Assembly: GCA_036874045.1 (NCBI GenBank)
Contig: CM072339.1
Coordinates: 18,855,501-18,919,500 of the forward strand
DNA length: 64,000 nucleotides
DNA from: Cymodocea nodosa
Lineage: Eukaryota; Streptophyta; Magnoliopsida; Alismatales; Cymodoceaceae
Direction: 5' to 3'
Positions within the stretch are counted from its first letter, which is position 1; every line of letters starts with the position of its first letter. This document shows, in pieces, positions 40,301 to 52,134 of the stretch. Under the pieces are notes generated by a model. The model had not been told where the DNA came from, made no database searches, and saw only the letters and a program-made list of their open reading frames with translations. A program made the position numbers and the translations under genes.

Positions 40301-43300
40301 ACTATATCCAAAATTTCACAAGTTAAAACATTACAACGGAAATCAATTAAACATCTCATTCTAGCCTTAACCAGATTTATAAAAAAATAAGACACAAAAT
40401 CCCAAAATCCATCATCATATCAAAAAAATGTTGTCACAGCCTGTCAATAAAGCCTAAAAAAACTCAATAGCAATATGTATGAGCTAAAGTTTAATAAGTT
40501 AATTCACCATAAGTCTAAAATAATAATAATATGATATACATGCAATAAAATGGTTATACAGTCAAAATCAATGTGACGTAATAAGAAATATAGAATAGTC
40601 ACAATAAACAATATGTTATGCAAAATAAATTAACTGAACCAACATTTTATATATATCCATATCAATGGTATCTAACTACAGTTGCATTTTATCCTTTGCA
40701 ACAAATTTCTTGTAGTAGCCCTTGCAAGACTTAAGAAACTGTGAATCTCCATCATTAAGGTTGGTTGTCTCCAAGTATTAATTGCCTTCACCTAAGTTGA
40801 AATATCATCCTTAGAGATCAAATGTCCCAAAAAAAGTAATACTATCTAGTTAGGACTTACACTTCTTCAACTTCGTGAACAACTTCTTCTCTTATAGGAC
40901 AATAATTCTTATGTTTTGCTTTGCTATTAGAGTAAATTAAGATATCATCAATGAAAACTACTACAAACCATTTTAAATAAGACTTGAATATTCTATTCAT
41001 CAAGTTCATAAAAACCATCGACACATTGGTTAAACCAAAGCTATCACCAAGAACTCATAATGATCATTCCAAGTACGGAAAACAATCTTCCATACATCTT
41101 TTGTTTTAATCTTTAGTTAATGGTATTTGAATCTCAAATCAATCTTAGAGAATACTTGTGGATGAGAGACCTGAAGAAGTCGATAGTTGAAAGTCATCAC
41201 CTCTCAATCCTATATCAATAAGACCACTTTTTGCTATTATGGCCAAATCTACAATTGTCAAGTAAGATATCAGCCTTTGCATGATGATCACAAATCTGAT
41301 TTATAAGTTTAGTCCCTAGTAAAACTTTCAAATCTTCTTGCCCTCATTAGTTGTAGAATTTAGTATAAAGAGTGATAACTTGATGAATTTTCTCTCGTAT
41401 TATTTGTGTGAATGTACCTATAAGAGTTTGTATTGTAAATGGATCCAACAAATTCATTTACCCATTTATGTATGTATATACATACAGGTTCTTGAGTAAT
41501 AAAAAACTCACCTTTTTCCTTTTTCCTAATCTCTTAATCCTCTCCTAACCTAATCCTAAATCACACATGGTATCAAAGCAAGAAGGAAACATCAGAAATC
41601 ACCCCCTCCTACCTTTTGTTGTTAGACCAAGGATTGTGCAAGCCCAGATAGACCTTCCTATGTAGCTTCGACGACACCTCCTCTTCAAGATTTGCAAGTG
41701 CAATGCCAGGGAACGACCCTTGAGTTGCTGCCCATGTTAGATTGAAGGTTGTCTTTCATCTAACCGTCCATGGTCATTGTCATTGTCATTGTCATGCAAT
41801 GCTAGAGTGCAGATCTCGCAGTAGCTGTGACTCCATCTGAACAATTTGTTCATCTGTCTGCAATTGGTGTGACTCTCTAAGACTCGTCCATCCGTTGTAC
41901 TTTGATTTCTTGTAGACTAGTTTGTTTGTTGCAATCCAAGCTGTGTAGACCAACTCGTTTGGTGCATGGTCTGCTGTACCATTCTTGTAGGTCTCCATCC
42001 TGAAGTTTCTACATAGATTCAAGGTTAGGTTCTTACTACAAATACACTACCTTCCCTCCAAACAACCTTTAATAAGGTCATGCATATGGCTATCAAATCT
42101 GAGTCCTCCACTTTCACTAGCACTCTAGAAGCCTTTGCACTCACTGTTACTTTAGGAGGACGAGGCTCATCAAAGTGTAATAAAAAACAATCAGGGGAAT
42201 GTGGTCTTCCATGTCCATTGTGTACTCATTATAATAGAAAAATCATACTTTTGATAATGTTGGGACAAGTTTGATCGTCTAGTTACTCTACCTACTTATG
42301 CTAATGTTGTGACAACTCAACTTTCCCTAAATCATGTTGACAGATTAAGTTTTGCTGCTACTATCCAAATTTTCTAAGTAGATTTTGATGAATTGATGAT
42401 CTATAAGATACAACAACAGAATGAGATAATGATCAATCATGTTATTCAATCTAGTAATCTTACGTTACCTACTTTCACCTTTTATACTACTTAGATTATC
42501 AATTTTTGTGCATTTAATCATATTGCAAGAGAATTTAGCATTTTTATAAGATTTTTTGAGATCACTAGTATAGATTCTGTTACCTTGGCTGATAGACATA
42601 AGTGCTTCGTCACTAGCGAGGGAACCACTCCCATCAACCACAATATAACCCTTGATCGTGTGTTTCTTGTTCTTGAATTTCCTGTTAACCTATTATCCAT
42701 TAGTAAAATTATTAAACAACTTCATTGTTATGCAACCTTTTTTCCCTTCCATTGTGTCTTTGAGGATCTGCAGATAGAAAAGAGGATTGATATGGACCAT
42801 GAGCAAGGACATGATGTCTACATTCTAGCTAAAGAAGATATTTCATAAGGACTTACAACTGTGGTGTCTTTAAGTGATTTGTCTCTTCTTTGGCATCGTC
42901 ATCTTAGACACCTATCTTATTAGAAACTTTAGTAAGCATTGCCTTGGGTATCTCTTAAGTCTTTTCAGTGTTAGTCTTGTATCTTAGGTAAGCACTTCTG
43001 TGCTACCTATCCTCGTTGTGAATTAACATCTGTCTTTTGATGTTGTTCATTGTGAAGTTTAGAGATCCTTTTAAGTCGCGTCTGTGTTTGGTTTCCATTA
43101 CTACATAATGTTTGTTGATGATTTTTCTCGTACTTCTTGGTTGTATCTTTTGAAGAATCGTCATTTTGTAGTTGATGTTATCAAAATATTCATTAATGAA
43201 ATAAAAGCTCCATTTATAGTTACTTCAAAAATTCTTCGTACTAACAACGCACTTGAGTTTACTAAGTCTACTATTACTTTGTTTTGTGCTAATTGTGGAA

Positions 43301-46300
43301 TACTTCATCAAACTACTTGTGCATATATCTCCTAACAAAATAGTGTTGTTGAATGTAAACATCAACATATTTTAGATGTTCCTTGTACCATTCTTATTAA
43401 GATGAATACAACAAAATATCTTTGGTCTAATCTATAACCATAGCTGCTTTTTTGATCAACTACATGTCTTCTACACCTTTAAAAGGAGCTATTCCTCTAT
43501 AAGGATTATATTTTGATAATGCATGGTTTCCTTTTAATCCAAAAGTGTTTGAGCGTACTGTCTTTATTAAAAACCTTTCTTTAGGTCTTGATAAGAGTGT
43601 TTTTATTAACTATCTTCATAGTTAGAAAGGATATCGATGCTACCATCCTTCTATACATCGATACTTCACTTCTATTGATGTGATATTTTAAGAAAATGTT
43701 CCTTATTTTTCTTTCGCTTGTGATTCTACCATGCCTCTTGTTTCCTTACTTGACAAACTTGAGGTTGTTGATACTCCCAATGTTTCACTTGTTATGCCAC
43801 AACCAAGTCCTACCTTAGTTGAACATATTCTAAAAGCTAACAAGGATATACAACAATCAATATCCTTATAGGTGTATCAAAGATGTCGCATTCGTCAGAC
43901 TCCTTCAATGCTCATAGACTTTATATTAGCCCTTCTTTCTTTTGCAGATCAACCATCCCTTGACTTACCTATTGTTTAAAGAAAAGGTACCCATGCTTGC
44001 ACTGCTCATTTTATTACCAATTTTGTTAACCTAAATCCTACATCATCTATACTTATTTTTAAATCAATTCCAAAACATTACAAGGAAGCATTTACACTTC
44101 TTGCTTGGAAGAATGCTATGGATGTAGAATGTAGGTCTTACTTGATAGGGGTACATGAGAATTGATCACTAAATCTCAAGGAGTCCTTATAATCAACTGT
44201 AAATGGGTCTTTACAAACAAATACAAACTAGATGACTCCTTGAATCGTCGTTGCATAAGGATTCAAGCAGATCGAAGGCATTAATTATTAGAAAACCTTT
44301 ACTCCAGTTGCACAACTTAACTTTATCATGATTATTCTCTCTATTGCAGTCACAAAATCATGGTCTCTCTTTCAACTTGATATTAACAATGTTTTTTTAT
44401 ATGGTGATCTTAAAGAGGAAGTCTTCATAAAATAACTTGAAGCTTAAGTTTAAGATGGTTGTAAGATTTGTCACCTTTGCAAATCACTCTATGGCCTAAA
44501 GTAGAGTCTACATGCTTGGTTCTCCAAATTCAACTTTGTATGTTGGCTCATGGTTTCAAAAAATGTGTAGTATAGAACTCTATTTTCATTCAGGTGGAGA
44601 TCATCAAGAATCACTATTCTTGCAGTTTATATCGATAATATACTCATTACAAGAGATGATGTTGAAGGGATAGTCTTTGCTAAAACCTTCCTTATGAAGA
44701 ATTTCTCCCTTCAAGACATGGGTCAGCATTGATATTTTCTTGAAATTGAGTTTTCCTATGCTAAGGGCAAACTAACTTTATCTTAATGGAAATATACTCT
44801 CAATCTCCTCAAAGAAACTGGTATGCTTGGATGCAAGCCTGAGCAAGCTCTAATAGAAAGAAATCCTCCCCTTTGGGATGATACTATTGAGGTTATGACT
44901 GATCCTAGCAACTATCATCAGTTAATTAGAAAATTGATTTATCTTAGAGTTACTAGGGTAGATAATTCTTTCTCTGTAGGACTATTAAGTCAATTTATGC
45001 AAGAGTTGTGATTAGTCCATTGGAAGGGGGCCCTATGCGTCCTTACTTATCTCAAAAATAACCTAGGGAAATGATCAATATACTCCAACAATCGACACTT
45101 AAATATCATGACCTATTCAAATACTAGTTATGCTAAAGATAAAGTGAATAGAAAATCCGCTCTAGGTATTACACCTACCTTGGAGGGAATCTTATTACTT
45201 GGCATAGTAAGAAATAGAATTTTGTATCCACCTCTAGTTGTGAATTTAAATATAGAGGCATGCAAAATATAAGGTAAGAGGTTATATGGATATGCAATTT
45301 CTTAGTAAAATTGGGAGTGCAGGTTCCTACACCAATTCCTATATATTGTAACCATTAAGCTACAATTTATATTGCTAGTAATGAATCGTTCCATGAACGA
45401 AAAAAATATATTGAAGTGGATTGCCATTATATTTGACAACTTCTATTGGAAGGGATCCTTTTTTTGTTCTATCTTTGCAACAAGTTGCAGATATTTTCAT
45501 CAAAGTTCTCATTATTAGTACCTTTACTTTTTTATATTCCAAGTTGGGAATGTATAATCTCCATTCTCTAGATTTAGGGGGAATGTGAATGTACCTATAA
45601 GAGTTTGTATTGTAAATGAATCTAGTAAATCCATTTATGTATGTATATATATATATAGGTTCTTGAGTAATAAAAATCACCTTTTTTCTAATCTCTCTTA
45701 ATCCTCTCCTAACCTAACCCTAAATTGCATTATTTGATTATCAAGTTGCTTTATCACAACTTCTCAAATTTTGCTTCAACTTTCATCTTGGTGCTAGGTG
45801 GGTAATATTTCTACATCATTAATTCTCAAAAGTCCTTCCAACACCACAACTAACTAGATGTCTTGTAGATCCTATTCATTGTGTCCCACTAGTCACCTAC
45901 TATGCTATGAAATATGTGGGAGGCAAATCTAACATTCTCTTATTTAGAACACAAAAAGATCTTGTAAAGCCTTCCCATGACCTAAAGCCATTAGTAAACT
46001 TCTTAGGATTCATTCTATGTTCTAAAGAAGAGAGTTAGATATACTGCCCACATGTTTTGTAACGTGATAGGTGATTAGTGGGACATGGTGAATAGAATCT
46101 TCAAGGTATATGGTTAGTTGTGGTGTTGGGAGAACTTTCGAGAATTAATTATGCAGAAATATTACTTACTCAACATCAATATGAAATTTGAAGCAAAATT
46201 TGAGAAATTACAATAGGGTAACATGATAGTCAAATAGTATAAGACATAATTCACTAGATTGTCATGCTTTGCACCAGATTTTGTAGTTGATAAAGGCAAG

Positions 46301-49300
46301 AAGATTTCAAGGTTTTGCTAGGGACTAAACCTATAAATCAAGTTTGCAATAATCATAGGATTGAGAGTAACCTCATTGATATAGAATTGAGGTTGATATC
46401 TTACTTGACACCTGTAAATTTGGCTATGATAATAGAGAGTGACCTCATTGATATAGGATTGAGAAATGATGGCTTTTAGCTATCGACTTCAGGTCTTCTA
46501 TCCATAGGTATTCTCTAATATTAATTTAAGATCTAGGTCCCATTAACTAAAGATTAAGGCAAAAGACATATAGAAGATTACTTTTTGCATTCGATATGAT
46601 CATTATGAGTTCTTAATGATATCTTTTAGCTTGATCAATAAACTGATAGTTTTCATAGACTTCATGAACAAAATATTTGAGTCCTATTTAGAATGGTTTG
46701 TAATTGTTTTCATTGATGATATATTGATTTATTTTAAGAGCAGAATAAAACATAAGGATTATCTTGTAGGTCCTACGAGAGAAGTTATTTACTAAATTGT
46801 AGAAATATGAGTTCTAACTAGATAGTGTTGCCTTTTTTGAACATGTGATTTCTAAGAATGAGATTTTAGTTGATTCCAAAAAGGTGGTAAAAGAGATAGA
46901 GGAATGCAGAACAAGATCTTAAGATCTAACACTCCAACTATGAAGATTCAAGATAACAAAAGAAAGAACAACTGCATGAAGGAACATAGAATTTACGTGG
47001 TTTAGTAACTTACTTATGTCCAACCTGAAGAAACAATTGCATGTGATTTCGTGATATTTACTATATTGTATTTACCCAACATTTTTAGTGCATATTTTTC
47101 TTGAATTGTTAACTCAAAGTGGTGCAGTCTAGGTTTCATTTCGTATTTTTCGAATGATTGTATATTCCCGTCAATACTTTAACACTAGTATCTTTTTGTC
47201 ATACTTTTTTCCTATTTAATTCTAGCATTTTTATCATTGCTCATGTTTAATATGCATGCTTGCTTTATACCCCCTTTGATTATTGCATTGAGTTTGCATA
47301 TTTATGAATGTTCATGTTGTGCTTGACTTCTGTATGAAATATATGGAATTTGTATGCTCCTTCCCACAATTGCATAGTCATCATGGGAAATGTCTGTTTG
47401 CTTTCTTAAATGTTTGCATTTAGGAAATTTATTTATCTTTTCACACTTATGCTTGTTTGATTCCATATGCAAACACATGAAAGTTGTTTGAGCTCCAATG
47501 ATTGTGTAGTTGTCATTGAATTTATTTACTTCCCCAAGGCAAACACTTAGGGTGAGTTGTTTGCTTGTTTATTATGCCAAATCATTTTACCATGCTTGTG
47601 CATAAATACAATTTATATTTTACATCTTTGATCTAAATCAAGGGGAGGTATGTACAAATAAGTGCATGCATAATCTTTGTTTTGAAAATACTGTATTAGA
47701 CACCTACATTAGTTTTGCATTAGTCAACATGCGAACTAATTTTCAATCTACGACTTAATTTCTAGTAAAGTGGAATGACTTGGATTTTGAAAAGCACACC
47801 TATTTTGTTTTCATATGTACAACCAAACTTGAAAGTAAAGTCATATGCATCGTTGTTTCTTGAAATATATATAGACATTTTCACAAGATTTGTAGTTTTT
47901 ATTGGCTTTTGCACATGCGGTCAAACTTGAAAGTGAAGTCACACATGTCACCTATCACCGTGTGCTTTCTAAGTATAATTCATGTCACCTCGCTAATAAT
48001 CTTAAAATACCCCATATAGAAATTAAAGCTTATCTATAGAAAAATCATAAAAGGTTAGGTAACACTTCTAAACTACTTATCTTGGGGATTAGAGAGATCC
48101 TCCAATCCTAGAGACGTAGATATCATAAGGTCATCTCCTTAGTCAAGCCAAACCATAAAGATGCATTCAATATATCATATAAGGCTAAGGTCATGCATAC
48201 ACCTTAGCTTCTCTTCTTATCTTTTCTAGTAGAATTTCATAATTCCCCTTCATTTAGGATATCACTTAGACTTTGCATTATACATGTGATAATCCTTTAA
48301 TCATCCTAGATCAAACAAGATAATCACCTTCGAGAGGGCATGAATGGTCATACCCTATTCTACATGTCTCAAAGCAACCTTACACTTGCATCATACATCA
48401 TCTATTTGTTTTGCTTATTTGGCTACATCAAGTTCGGCCATTTAGACTAAAGACCATATAGGGCTTATTCCTCATTCACAACACGAGTAAAGAGATGTTT
48501 ACATGACCCTCTTTTAGGATCCTAGTTCTCTTCGTCTATTTGGACAAAAATGTCCACTCTTATCTCTTTCTCTTTTCTAAAGTTAGTCACTTGTATGCAC
48601 CACACACACATACACCTAAAGACATCTAAGAGGTCAAGAAATAGGCATGTAAGAGTATCTAATACCTTCCCTATGCATATCCGAAACCCTTATCTAGACT
48701 CTTTGGTTAGCAAGTCTTGTATAGATTCATTCACTTTGCATGCATCAATGTATTACATTTAGGTTTTTTCTAGTCTTCTCATAGATTAGATTAAGTGGCG
48801 ACTCCATTCTTCCCCTTTCTTCCTCATGGGAGACCCTAAACCATTCTTTTTGTACCCTCGACCCTCATTCCTCCTAAGGGGTGTGAGAGGGAGCACTACA
48901 TCAATGTATCCACGCAAAGTGAGTGTTAAACCTATGAGAGTGTGTGAGTCTTTCAGGCAGCTACTAAATTTCATTCTTCTTTGCACAATTGTGAGCTTGT
49001 GTAGTGCAATCCATATGAGTTCCTTCGACATGGCATGGAGGCTCGATTATGTTGTTGGTTCGAGTTTCACTTCATTGGCTTTTAGGTTTGTTTTGGTTAG
49101 TCGATGGTGAAGAGAGGAGGAGGAGAGGGAGAAAGGGAAGAAGAAGAAAAAGTAAAATTATAGTTTGTGACTTTTGTACTAGAGACCCTAGGTGAGTTAA
49201 TTCTATCATTTAGTCTAAAATAAAGGTATTTATGAGATGATTGCCTTATTATTAAGATGATTATATGTTTGTTGTGATTTATGTATTAGTTGTTGATATC

Positions 49301-51064
49301 ATCACATACATATTAGGATATGAGTTTTTGGCGATATGTGTGTGCATAAACTTTAGTTGTGGCATGTGATGTGACTATTGTATTTGTGATTGAATGACAT
49401 CTGCATACCTCCTACATGTTAGTTAATATAGATAGACGTGTGCATATTTATATTGGTCATGGGATACTTATGTGACTACTGCATAATTACCAACTTAGAA
49501 AAAGAGAATATAAAAGAGAAATATATTTTAATTAGTTGATTGATAAAACTATTAAGTAGTGGAAACATGTCAATATTAGATGTTGACGGTGTCAGATCAT
49601 GGATTTCAGTTAGAGGGCATTGGTGGAATATATTGGAATTTATCTGTTGATTTCACCTGTCTTCTCTTTCCTTAATGATAGTATAAATGTTATGAATATA
49701 AATGTGATGTTAGAGAAAAAAGTGGCATCGTGAATTAGTTCTCAAGAACCATATAAACAATTTATAACCTATCCTTATGAACAAGTTATATCAAAAAAAT
49801 AATATAGTTCTTGCTGCAACCTGCTCAATGGTTCATTAAATATCGTTACGTGCTATCAGAAATTCTGTATAAATTGAGACACACACACATTAAATACCAC
49901 ATAAGAGCTGGTTTACAGTTTTCGAAAACATCTCTGATATGGAAAAACCATGAAATACTAGGCAAGTACCTTGCAGATGTATAGGAAATACCACATCACA
50001 TACTGCAGGGGAAATGGTCATGTTCCAAATAGAAAATAATTCTGGTAACAATCTTTTCCATCCGCTTATACTCTATTATTCACTTCACATTTTAAAAATA
50101 TTTCTAGTATCTCATATGTACAGTGAAGAAAACTCACCTCAAGGGTTTTTCCTGCAGGTGCAATGTCCCTATCATGAAAGCACCACTTCTCAACCCCAAG
50201 CTTTTCTAAAAACTCAAAATTGGCCTTCACTGCAATGTGACAGAAAGGAAAATGAGAATTTGAATTTAAATCTTCATAATCTATTACGAATTTTACTTCT
50301 ACCTACTTCTTTTTTTAGCCATGGCTAGAGAATCTGTGCCATCTTCCCATGGCCATGATTTGGTTGGAGCACCAAAAGGATCAGCACCATTTCCACGGAA
50401 AGTATGCCAAAATGCAACACTGAATCTTAGCCAATCCTAATGCCATGATGTAAGAATCTTAGCAAAACTCCAACCCGGAGACATCCATAACGTACACCAC
50501 TGAAATGGATAACCACAACGGGAAAGTTATTTAATTGAAGAAAGAAGTTCAACTGACCTTCATTTTCTTTCCAAGAATCACTTCCTCTGCACTGTACCAT
50601 TTAAATGACAAGGGATTTTTGCTCTTAGGACCCTATGTATAAAGTTTGGGAAAAAATTATTATGACTGAAACTGTACAGAGGATATGCTGTCCATTGAAT
50701 ATATCAGATTGGAGGAAGCAAAAAATTATTTTGTCTCACAAAACAAAATAAAAATGTACTCTGTGGAGGTGATAATCTGATACCTCATACTTAATTTTGG
50801 GAATGTTGGGAAAGAATTCTCCTTCCCATGCGCCTGAATCATTACAGGTTGCATCAAGTTCAGCCGGACAGGTCTTTGCGCCTTCAGCAACCTGAAATCA
50901 GTTAAACATTTATTTCAGAATCTATGTAAACCACTAAACCATGATAAAGACATCCAATATTATATAACCAAAAATTCCAGATGATGATCTAGTGGATGAC
51001 ATACGAGAGCTGAAACATTAATGGCCAGGCAAAACACTGCCAACAGATGCTTCCTGGCTTCCAT
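37389..51064 (-). CDS. XYLA: Xylose isomerase (class II), complete 20-exon gene
   Basis: It converts D-xylose to D-xylulose (and glucose to fructose) with divalent metals. Coding exons on the minus strand: 51005-51064, 50784-50891, 50558-50632, 50307-50436, 50138-50229, 39994-40044, 39810-39886, 39665-39719, 39493-39594, 39303-39354, 38952-38997, 38817-38872, 38475-38526, 38312-38391, 38135-38205, 38010-38050, 37826-37925, 37665-37736, 37505-37582 and 37389-37424. All have GT/AG borders and join in frame to 477 residues, the length of the Arabidopsis protein. The catalytic site FHDRDIAP has H143 and D146. E273, E309, H312, D337, D348, D350 and D380 fit the class II metal-ligand pattern; K275 is in IEPKPQ. 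Residues 1-20 ([15 protein letters not shown]) look like a signal peptide, so it probably enters the secretory path. An in-frame ATG at 51076 would add four residues. Intron 5 is 10.1 kb and full of retroelement fossils, yet every exon looks intact. Confidence 0.96.
41407..41565 (+). repeat. 5' LTR of the Copia fossil
   Basis: Begins TGTGAATGTACCTATAAGAG and ends AATCACA, two bases before the primer-binding site. It is about 13 bases longer than its partner at 45584, mostly through small indels. Confidence 0.88.
45584..45729 (+). repeat. 3' LTR of the Copia fossil
   Basis: Begins TGTGAATGTACCTATAAGAG directly after the polypurine tract and ends AAATTGCA. The next seven bases, TTATTTG, repeat the seven bases before the 5' LTR. 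Confidence 0.88.
46019..46900 (+). mobile_element. Ty3/gypsy fossil, right arm of the inverted pair
   Basis: Plus-strand translation shows a retrotransposon gag segment near 46070-46330 ([32 protein letters not shown]). A reverse transcriptase segment follows near 46450-46800 ([39 protein letters not shown]). It is the same family as the left arm in opposite orientation, with the gag sides facing each other. The fragment is multiply broken and no LTR was found. Confidence 0.75.
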
Positions 51065-51790
51065 CTTGTAGCTCATGTAAATAAACACACTCTGCGCCAT
51101 AAAGCAAATTGGGATATCAAAATACACAAAAACGGAATAGCGCAATTTGTTTTTCACTTTGTTGTGTAGAAAGAAATACTAGGCTTGAATTTAGACAAAA
51201 AGACTACCATTATAAAAAAACTATACCATCGTATCCGATATATGATTGAAAAGCTCATCGTGATGGTCATTCTGGTGATGAGAAAAACTATGATACTAAC
51301 TCATAGTACGAAGAAGTAATGCCAGTCTCAATCCACAGAATCCTTGAGTTCCCCAAAAAAAACCCAGAATCCTCAGAGGTACGGCATTGAATCACGAAGA
51401 ATCAATCAGGTCAAAAGGAAAAAAAGCCGGCAATAAGAATAAAATTGTCCCATAAAGAAAAACACAAAAAGTGGAGACCTTTTCCATCGATGATGGTCGA
51501 ACAGTCCGTCCCACACTCCCACGATTCAAACCCACAGAACCAGACGACCAATCTTAAATTAAGAAAAGATTGGATGGATTAGGTAATAAGGCTACCGATC
51601 CAGAAAAACCATTCAATGTCCATACGTTGAAAACTCCCGAAAATTTCAACATGCAACCAAGAAAATTCATTTTTTATCCGTCGACGATAGAACGGTAATA
51701 CCACCCAATTCCTCTCAACAATGCACGAGCAGACCAGATGGCGAAAACAAAATCGTCGAAAATTGCCAGAAAAGCCACTTCTCCTCTCAC
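51065..51790 (-). other. Xylose isomerase 5' UTR, probably with an intron
   Basis: A candidate donor AAG|GTGAG at 51790 and a candidate acceptor GCGCAG|AGTG at 51092 would remove about 700 bases and leave a short leader starting near 51820. With this splice the first ATG in the coding exon is at 51076 ([10 protein letters not shown]), four codons before the start used above. The splice is inferred, not proven. Confidence 0.45.
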
Positions 51791-51844
51791 CTTGTATTCC
51801 TAGATAGCGTAGATGTCTCACTCCAAGCACTGGACCCGTTTGCC

Positions 51845-51852
51845 TATTTATA
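51845..51852 (-). promoter_or_regulatory. TATA box of the xylose isomerase gene
   Basis: TATAAATA on the minus strand, within the context GCGTATAAATAGGC. It lies about 780 bases upstream of the start codon and 30 bases upstream of a plausible transcription start near 51820, which leads into the inferred 5' UTR exon. Confidence 0.65.
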
Positions 51853-52134
51853 CGCCTGGCCAACTCCAGAAAATTTTGGTCGTTGTTCTGAAATCTCATC
51901 CCTTTTTTCTAAATAAACGATCACAACTTTTTTTTTGTTTACCGTCGGTTTGTTTCGGAATCGTCCAACTATTTATCCCTACCGTCCAAATCGATCTTCA
52001 TAATTTAATTATTTTAATCTATTATTGTCTCGCGTTTTCTATACACATAGAAAAATCAGTATTTATTTTTCCTTTTCGTTTTTCATTTTTACCCTCGCAC
52101 AGATAATTTTATTACTAGTCATGCCTCTACCCCG

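Larger units (their letters stand above)
41407..45729 (+). mobile_element. Ty1/Copia retrotransposon fossil with both LTRs
   Basis: The ends are a 5' LTR at 41407-41565 and a 3' LTR at 45584-45729, both starting TGTGAATGTACC. A primer-binding site TGGTATCAAAGCA follows at 41568, and a polypurine tract TTTAGGGGGAA precedes the 3' LTR. A TTATTTG repeat abuts both ends as target duplication. Parts run in Copia order: gag at about 42080-42540, the gag-pre-integrase region at 42580-42850 ([12 protein letters not shown]), integrase at 43080-43400 ([18 protein letters not shown]), reverse transcriptase at about 44150-44800, and RNase H at about 44820-45350. The element is broken many times and cannot be coding. 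The LTRs differ at roughly ten sites over about 140 aligned bases by eye, suggesting an age of a few million years at usual plant rates. Confidence 0.9.
40680..45950 (-). mobile_element. Ty3/gypsy fossil, left arm of an inverted pair, split by a Copia insertion
   Basis: Minus-strand translation at about 40680-41290 gives a gypsy reverse transcriptase remnant, with phrases such as [29 protein letters not shown] and FIDDILIY. The gag-side remainder continues at 45737-45950, on the far side of the Copia element that occupies 41407-45729. The fragment is broken in many places and older than the Copia insertion, which lies inside it. No LTR of its own was found. Confidence 0.75.
40800..46870. repeat. 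Large imperfect inverted repeat (arms about 0.9 kb each)
   Basis: The right arm, 46019-46870, is the reverse complement of 45737-45950 followed by about 40800-41406, once the Copia element is left out. Matching phrases include CCAACACCACAACTAACTAG with its inverted counterpart near 46120, and CTAACTAGATAGTGTT near 46806 with its counterpart near 40843-40860. The unpaired centre is about 45951-46018. Arms differ at many positions, so the palindrome is not recent. Confidence 0.8.
40045..50137. other. Xylose isomerase intron 5 (10.1 kb)
   Basis: The intron joins exon 5 (ending IAPAGKTLE) to exon 6 (starting ESNANLDE). It holds two opposed gypsy fossils, a Copia element with LTRs, and unassigned DNA at 40045-40680 and 46900-50137. 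Around 48793-48830 the phrase GTGGCGACTCCATTCTTCCCC resembles the primer-binding region of Tat/Ogre-type gypsy elements, which would make 47000-48790 a possible LTR, but I saw no coding domain to support this. Confidence 0.75.
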
